From assembly GCF_900215335.1 (NCBI RefSeq), contig NZ_OCMT01000001.1:682001-746000 (forward strand): a DNA stretch of 64,000 bases, written 5' to 3'. The DNA is from Pedobacter xixiisoli. Lineage in GTDB: Bacteria > Bacteroidota > Bacteroidia > Sphingobacteriales > Sphingobacteriaceae. A model generated the notes under the pieces. It worked only from the letters and a program-made list of their open reading frames with translations. It had not been told where the DNA came from and searched no databases. How positions within the stretch are numbered: the stretch's first letter is position 1; each line of letters opens with the position of its first letter. Position numbers and translations under genes: made by a program. Positions 61,691 through 64,000 of the stretch are shown piece by piece.

Positions 61691-63178
61691 ATGGCTATAA
61701 AATTAAATAAAATATTGGTTCTGATTACCGCTTGTATCCTAGTTACTTCTTGTAAGTCTGGTTTCGAGGAAATGAATACAGATCCAAACAAGAGCTCGGC
61801 TGCATTGCCAGAGGCTTTGCTAACTTCATCTTTGTGGGATGTTGTAAGTAGAAATAATACCAGAGCACTTAGATTAACAAATGAGTTGATGCAGGTACAT
61901 GTTACTACTTCGGATGGTGACGAAATACATAGGTATGTAGTCCGTCCAGGAGAATCAGATTACATGTGGAATAATTGGTACTTACAATTAACCAATTTTA
62001 GAGATATGTATCAGCGAGCGAAGGATTTGAATAGAACCACCCACATGGCAATGGCATTAATAAGTGACGTTTACGTTAGTTCTTTAATAACAGATACATT
62101 TGGGGATGTTCCTTATTCAGAATCAAATAAAGGTAGGGAGGGCTCTTATCAGCCCAAATTTGACACCCAACAAAGTATTTATTTGGATCTTTTTAGAAAA
62201 TTGGAAGAAGCCAATACGCTATTAACGACTGGAAGTGTGCTTACCGCCGAACAAATAGCTTATGATCCATTGTATGGTAGAAATATACCGTCTAGTGTAG
62301 CAACAGCAACAGCTTCTACGATGGTAATTAATTCATGGCGCAAATTTGGAAATAGTTTGTATTTGCGTTTATTACTGAGAGCATCTGGTAGACCGGAATC
62401 GAATGCAGCCGCTAAAATTAGCGAAATAGTAGATACAAAAGCTTCGACTTATCCAATTTTTACGACAAATGATGAATCGGCAGTTTTGAAATATACGATG
62501 ACTGTTCCATTTACTTCGCCTTTTAATACTTACAGAGTGTTTGATTTTAATGGAGATAACGGATTGTCAGAGTTTTTTATAAATACTTTAAATGAATGGA
62601 ATGATCCACGTCGTCCTTTTTGGGCAAATCTATCAGGTGGTACTTATATAGGTATCCCTAGTGGATATGTTAGAGGTAATGTGCCTGATAGACAATCTAC
62701 ATATACTACTAATTTGATGAATGCGCCTTTGTTAGGTAACATTATGAACTATGCAGAATTGCAGTTTATTTTAGCCGAAGCAGCTGTGAAAGGCTACATA
62801 GCTGGTGATGCAAAAGCTTATTATGAAAGAGGTGTAAATAATGCGATCACATTTTGGAGTGCAACAGTGCCTTCAGATTATTTAAATAATACCTTTTTGG
62901 CTTGGAATTCTGCTGATGATGAATTTTATAAGCTGGAGAAAATTCATAAGCAGAAATATTATACTTTGTTTTTTACTGATTTCCAGCAATGGTTTGAATA
63001 TAGGAGGACTGGACATCCTGTATTGCCTAAAGGTGCTGGTTTGCAAAATGGTGGTGTAATGCCTTCTCGTTTTAAGTACCCAGTTTATGTTCAGTCATTG
63101 AATAGTACAAATTACACTGCGGCGGTAGCGGCCTTTGGCGCTGATGATATGAATACAAAAATGTGGTGGAACAAATAA
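61691..63178 (+). CDS. SusD/RagB-family nutrient-binding lipoprotein
   Basis: A 495-aa outer-membrane lipoprotein with a signal peptide and lipobox LVTSC (C21). The early FEEMNTDPNKS and AMALISDVYVSSLITDTFGDVPYSES segments are typical of the SusD-like group that pairs with SusC. LLRLLLRASG and YAELQFILAEAA are in place of the TPR-like region of classical SusD. It forms a lid on the SusC channel. Starts 20 bp after the SusC stop. Confidence 0.94.
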   Translation: MAIKLNKILVLITACILVTSCKSGFEEMNTDPNKSSAALPEALLTSSLWDVVSRNNTRALRLTNELMQVHVTTSDGDEIHRYVVRPGESDYMWNNWYLQLTNFRDMYQRAKDLNRTTHMAMALISDVYVSSLITDTFGDVPYSESNKGREGSYQPKFDTQQSIYLDLFRKLEEANTLLTTGSVLTAEQIAYDPLYGRNIPSSVATATASTMVINSWRKFGNSLYLRLLLRASGRPESNAAAKISEIVDTKASTYPIFTTNDESAVLKYTMTVPFTSPFNTYRVFDFNGDNGLSEFFINTLNEWNDPRRPFWANLSGGTYIGIPSGYVRGNVPDRQSTYTTNLMNAPLLGNIMNYAELQFILAEAAVKGYIAGDAKAYYERGVNNAITFWSATVPSDYLNNTFLAWNSADDEFYKLEKIHKQKYYTLFFTDFQQWFEYRRTGHPVLPKGAGLQNGGVMPSRFKYPVYVQSLNSTNYTAAVAAFGADDMNTKMWWNK

Positions 63179-63188
63179 TTTGAAAAAC

Positions 63189-64000
63189 ATGAAATATATT
63201 AATATTACATTATTAACGATAATCATAAGCGCTATTATTTTTAGTTCTTGCAAAAAAAATATCAATCAATCAGAAGGTGTAGTTAATTCCTTTGCTGCTT
63301 TACATGTTTTAAAAAGTGCTTATAAGGGAAGTGAGATTACGTTATCTGCTAAAGATCTGGCAGGCGCCAATCTTGTTGGCGGGGTGGTGATTTCTAATTT
63401 ATCTGGTAAAAATTTTCCTGAGGCAGGTTTGATCATTCAAAACTCTGATAGAGGACTAACCAGAGGTATTTTGATAGGCGTAACAGGTGGGACAATTCCT
63501 TTTGCCACTGGAGATTCTGTAGTTGTAGATGTATCTGGAGCTGTATTAGGAAAGGTTTCGAGCTCATTGCAGCTTAAAAACATTTCTTTAGATAAAATAA
63601 GAAAAGTTAGCTCAGGAAACTCAGTTTTAGTGAAATCAGTTTCTCTAGGTGAAATGGTTACGAATTTTGCTACTTATGAGAATACATTAGTAAGTATAGT
63701 TGCGGATACTAAGCCATTGCCTGAGGCTGGTGAAACTTATTCAGGTAATAAAACTTTAGATGATGGCTCTGGTTCTACAATTTCTTTATTCACGCAAAAT
63801 AATGCAGCTTTTCAAGGAAATAGCCTTCCTGCAAGTGCGACTTATAAGGTAATCCCCATATATGGAAATGCTACAGGTGGTTATGGAGATGTAAAGCAAG
63901 TAAGAATTAGAACTATTGCTGATGTTTCAAATGCCAGCGGACCTATCTATCCAAATTGGCCTGAAAGCTTTGAAAGTCCAAATTATTTAGTGAAAGGTTC
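63189..64000 (+). CDS. DUF5689-containing lipoprotein, 5' part (runs off the window)
   Basis: A 270-residue open frame with lipobox FSSC (C21) that continues past the window end. The sequence after the signal (LHVLKSAYKGSEITLSAKDL, GGVVISNLSG, GLIIQNSDRGLTRGI, GDSVVVDVSG) matches the DUF5689 pattern: beta-rich, OB-like domain found as an extra surface lipoprotein in SusC/SusD operons. It starts 11 bp after the SusD stop, so it is the third gene of the operon. A surface glycan- or nuclease-related function is only a possibility. Confidence 0.82.
   Translation, partial: MKYINITLLTIIISAIIFSSCKKNINQSEGVVNSFAALHVLKSAYKGSEITLSAKDLAGANLVGGVVISNLSGKNFPEAGLIIQNSDRGLTRGILIGVTGGTIPFATGDSVVVDVSGAVLGKVSSSLQLKNISLDKIRKVSSGNSVLVKSVSLGEMVTNFATYENTLVSIVADTKPLPEAGETYSGNKTLDDGSGSTISLFTQNNAAFQGNSLPASATYKVIPIYGNATGGYGDVKQVRIRTIADVSNASGPIYPNWPESFESPNYLVKG

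Overview
The window looks like chromosome of a Bacteroidota bacterium of the Sphingobacteriaceae, most like Pedobacter. This rests on a SusC/SusD outer-membrane pair, promoters of the TAnnTTTG type with AT-rich leaders and no strong Shine-Dalgarno, a Bacteroidota-type tyrosine integrase and BfmA/BtgA-type mobilization genes. No 16S gene is present, so the genus is inferred from protein flavour.

Left flank (1-6155): a hexuronate catabolic cluster on the + strand. It holds the 3' part of uxaC, then KDG kinase, KDPG aldolase, an ExuT-like MFS transporter and a non-phosphorylating GAPDH (gapN). A small RNA-like segment and tRNA-Lys(UUU) follow.

Integrated element (6141-29048, about 22.9 kb): an integrative mobilizable element in the 3' end of tRNA-Lys. 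A 17-bp repeat of the tRNA end marks both borders, and matching integrase arm-type motifs lie just inside them. The backbone is integrase, RadC, two mobilization proteins, a winged-helix protein and an excisionase-like HTH protein; there are no conjugation genes, so it must borrow a transfer machine. Its cargo looks like a defence island in four blocks: (a) a minus-strand operon of a PD-(D/E)xK nuclease, a GIY-YIG nuclease, a 61-aa protein and an 808-aa ABC-type ATPase with a CxxC hook; (b) a minus-strand operon of four helical/HEPN-like genes facing a divergent XRE regulator; (c) an EcoRI-family adenine methyltransferase with a DUF262-HNH protein; (d) a SIR2-HerA pair followed by a KTSC protein and a STAND-like NTPase with TPR-like repeats. 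Block (d) contains a known defence pair; blocks (a) and (b) are the best candidates for undescribed systems.

Right flank (29049-64000): ordinary chromosome. It has two tandem PqiA-like membrane proteins, an aldo/keto reductase, a DEDDh exonuclease/GIY-YIG fusion, a beta-propeller protein, transaldolase, the small SRP RNA, gltBD, ispD, queA, an ABC permease, an aspartate aminotransferase, a cation-efflux protein with NUDIX and CPBP genes, a hybrid histidine kinase, a glp locus (glpD-glpK-glpF with a divergent DeoR regulator) and a SusC/SusD/DUF5689 operon cut by the window end. A 12-copy TTGG repeat before glpF could make glycerol uptake phase variable.
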